From Stenopsyche tienmushanensis (lineage: Eukaryota; Arthropoda; Insecta; Trichoptera; Stenopsychidae): 64,000 bases of DNA. The notes below the pieces were generated by a model. It was not told the DNA's origin. It saw nothing but the letters and a program-made list of their open reading frames with translations, and made no database searches. The stretch covers positions 186,001 through 250,000 of the forward strand of contig WACJ01000113.1 in assembly GCA_008973525.1 (NCBI GenBank), in the 5' to 3' direction. Shown piece by piece: positions 61,849 through 64,000 of the stretch (positions are counted from its first letter, which is position 1; each line of letters starts with the position of its first letter). Position numbers and translations under genes: made by a program.

Positions 61849-61865
61849 ATATCATAGCCAGAAGT

Positions 61866-64000
61866 TAAGCTAACAATTTCAATGTTTTATAGTCTATTTC
61901 CATCCAAGGAATTACTCAATCGTGGAATATTTCATAAAACCCTCTGTAGACCGAAGAACAATGAGTTCTTGGTGTAATTATCAATCGAGATATACATCTT
62001 CCGCTCGAATAAAATTTCAATTATACATTTTCGCTAAAGACATCGTTTCACAGATTTTTTCGTTTGTCAAGTTCGCAGCAATTATGAACGTCGGAGAGAA
62101 ATTCCTGTTCGTGAGGATTTTGTGAAACATTTGGTACGCTTATGAATTCAGTACAATAAAAATGAGAAAATTTAATTGAACTTCCACACAAATTACATTG
62201 CGGTCCTCGTGGGTCCGTGGATCCAATTTAAAAGTCTCTGTCTTACTTTGGGGATAAGGAGCTTAGGGTTATTAAGTATTTTATAATAAATGGGGTCTTA
62301 CTTGACCCTCCTGTTTCTCCTTCTCTCCCTTACCTGCCTATTATTATTGCTCGCTCAATAGTTTTGTTTGCTTATGACTTACCTTTTCTCAGGGACTGTA
62401 TTGTTCCACAGTAAGACTCTTGTTCGTTTTTTATACTTTGTTTTATTCTCGGAAAGATTGAAGCAGGTAATTACGAAGCAAATATAGCTTAACTTTCTCA
62501 TTATTTTGTCTTTCGGAATGATTTATTTTAAATTTCTTTCTCTCTTTGTTTGTCTTATCCAATTATTGCGCATTATCCATTTTGCAATTGTCACTAAAAA
62601 TAATATGCGAAAATGAAATTATAAACCAATGACAAATCACTGAGCAATAATTTGATAAGCAAATTGGTAATAATAAATGTGGTTATAAATTTGTAACGTC
62701 TTGTGTGGTTCTTTAACACTTTATATCCGGGGTTGTTGACTTGGTTATGCTTAGAACGCAAAAAATAATCAGTATGCATCGCCAGTATATGTTATTTTAT
62801 TGCTTACATTTTTATAAACTTAGTAAAAGTTGCAGTTTATTTATATTATACATAAAAAATTACAAAGAAATAAAAATTAGAGAAATAGTCTAAAACTACA
62901 AAATTATCGTGTCAGATAGCCTCAGAAGCAAAACTAAAGTTGGAATAGTGTACAAAATAAAGGCGCATGTGATAAATGAAAACCAGATATATGTTTTAAG
63001 TATGGTATTGAAAAAACAAATTATACCAAGCTATAAGGGTACATTTCACCTAATATATAACTGTGTAAAACACTATATTGGGGGTATGAAATATATGATA
63101 CAAATGCACTTTTCATCTTTCGCTCTAAACGTAAAATATTTGATTCTCTGTTCCGCAAGTAATGTGTTAAGTGTTAGTTATTTTTGTTAACCACAAAACT
63201 GAAGAATGTTAAATATTAGCATCCGACGAGCTTTTATTATGCATAATTGCATCATTATATTTTTGGTTGGGTCGACCTAATAAAACGTCGCTATATAATA
63301 ATCATTGATCTTTATAAATTGCTGTCCTTGCCCACAATACAACATAAGTAGAAGTGGATTAGACGTTTTACATTTAATATAAGTCATTGACCCATTTGCA
63401 AATTAATATATAACTCAATTTCGTGGAAGCAATTTCAACAAATTTACAATTTAGATCATAATAAGCTAGCTTAGAGTTGCTATTTAAATTCTTTCATTAA
63501 CATGTTAACATAGCATGCTGTATCTCATCGAAAGCAGATTTGGTTAGTCAGGCTTGTCAATATAATATTTAAATCGAATAATTAATCCCAGTTTGTAAGA
63601 AAATCATCTGGAGGGACAAACAATTTGAATTGATGTATGTTTATAACATTCGCACTGAGAAAAAAGTTTCTTCATTTAAGGGAAGCTTCTACATTGTTGT
63701 AAGTCGATATAAATGAAATTTGCGAAATTATAGGTTGACGAGGAGATGCTGCGATTCGAGAAGCTGAGGAGAGGAGAAACTTTAAACGCCTTTTTTTCGA
63801 AACTATCTTTTTCAAGCTTATGGAAGTGCTCCCACACGCCCTAGATGAGTATTCTTTATGAAATTTGGTAGACAAGTGTATAATAAACGTTTTAATCGTA
63901 CAGACTACAATTATCCAAAAATATTCAAAAGTTATCATTTAATGAACAAAAAACTACAAAATATATTGGTAAAAGCACAAACTTTTCTTCGATCGCTCAC
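61866..64000. other. A+T-rich non-coding stretch
   Basis: No gene supported. A lone hAT-like right end (GGTCCGTGGATCCAATTTAA, then AAGTCTCTG) at about 62211-62240 resembles the right end of 41852-42113. Frames at 62909-63190 (+) and 63672-63938 (-) lack motifs. Confidence 0.4.

Noticed and set aside
1..64000. CRISPR array, operon, phage or bacterial contamination
   Set aside because: No regularly spaced direct repeats with unique spacers, no ribosome-binding-site-led long frames, and many eukaryotic transposon hallmarks.

Overview
The window is A+T-rich, intron-rich eukaryotic DNA with almost no long open frames. Insect origin is the best fit. The evidence is a mellifera-type mariner, RTE-type LINE remains with TGA/ATG-repeat tails, many pogo/Tigger and hAT relics, an Inr+DPE core promoter and the first coding exon of a furin-like proprotein convertase. 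The order of insect cannot be fixed from the sequence. There are no operons, CRISPR arrays, rRNA genes or convincing tRNA genes.

Host genes are sparse. The best coding segment is at 40888-41067 (+): a signal peptide and the start of an S8/kexin-type prodomain, ending in a consensus splice donor. A GC-rich island at 22100-22330 (+) has a TCAGTT initiator, a perfectly spaced DPE and a strong splice donor, so it looks like a TATA-less promoter with a non-coding first exon. The furin-like exon lies 18.6 kb downstream on the same strand. One transcription unit with a long first intron would explain both, but this is inference. Three short candidate exons (18598-18790 +, 29956-30134 -, 46708-46836 -) and one unidentified protein fragment (33451-33750 -) are listed with low confidence.

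Most recognisable sequence is dead mobile DNA. From left to right: a TA-flanked MITE (2861-3119); a Tigger/jerky relic (6720-7975); a hAT-like relic (11291-12647); a mariner fragment (13668-13806); an RTE LINE 3' end (14900-17260) split by a TTAA-flanked DNA transposon (15471-17057) that carries a decayed transposase; related hAT relics (18950-19538, 26876-27493, 54238-54556); a small TTAA-flanked MITE family (24644, 52592, 56006 and inside the hAT relics); a hAT element with a perfect 8-bp target duplication (25198-25998); a second mariner lineage (26340-26525); Tigger relics (28870-29530, 39547-40060, 42122-42435); a deleted mariner with intact TIRs and TA duplication (36457-37342); Tigger-like MITEs (37515-37717, 45897-46070); a hAT MITE (41852-42113); a GC-rich hairpin (44181-44243); a 65-bp tandem array made from a transposase DDE motif (47451-47697); a Tc1/mariner-group element (58889-59455); and a U6 snRNA retropseudogene with target-site duplications (61768-61848).

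I found no previously undescribed functional system. The most informative structures are the nested TTAA transposon inside the LINE, the transposase-derived 65-bp array, the U6 retrocopy and the promoter/furin pair. Between these features the DNA is featureless A+T-rich sequence, presumably intronic or intergenic.
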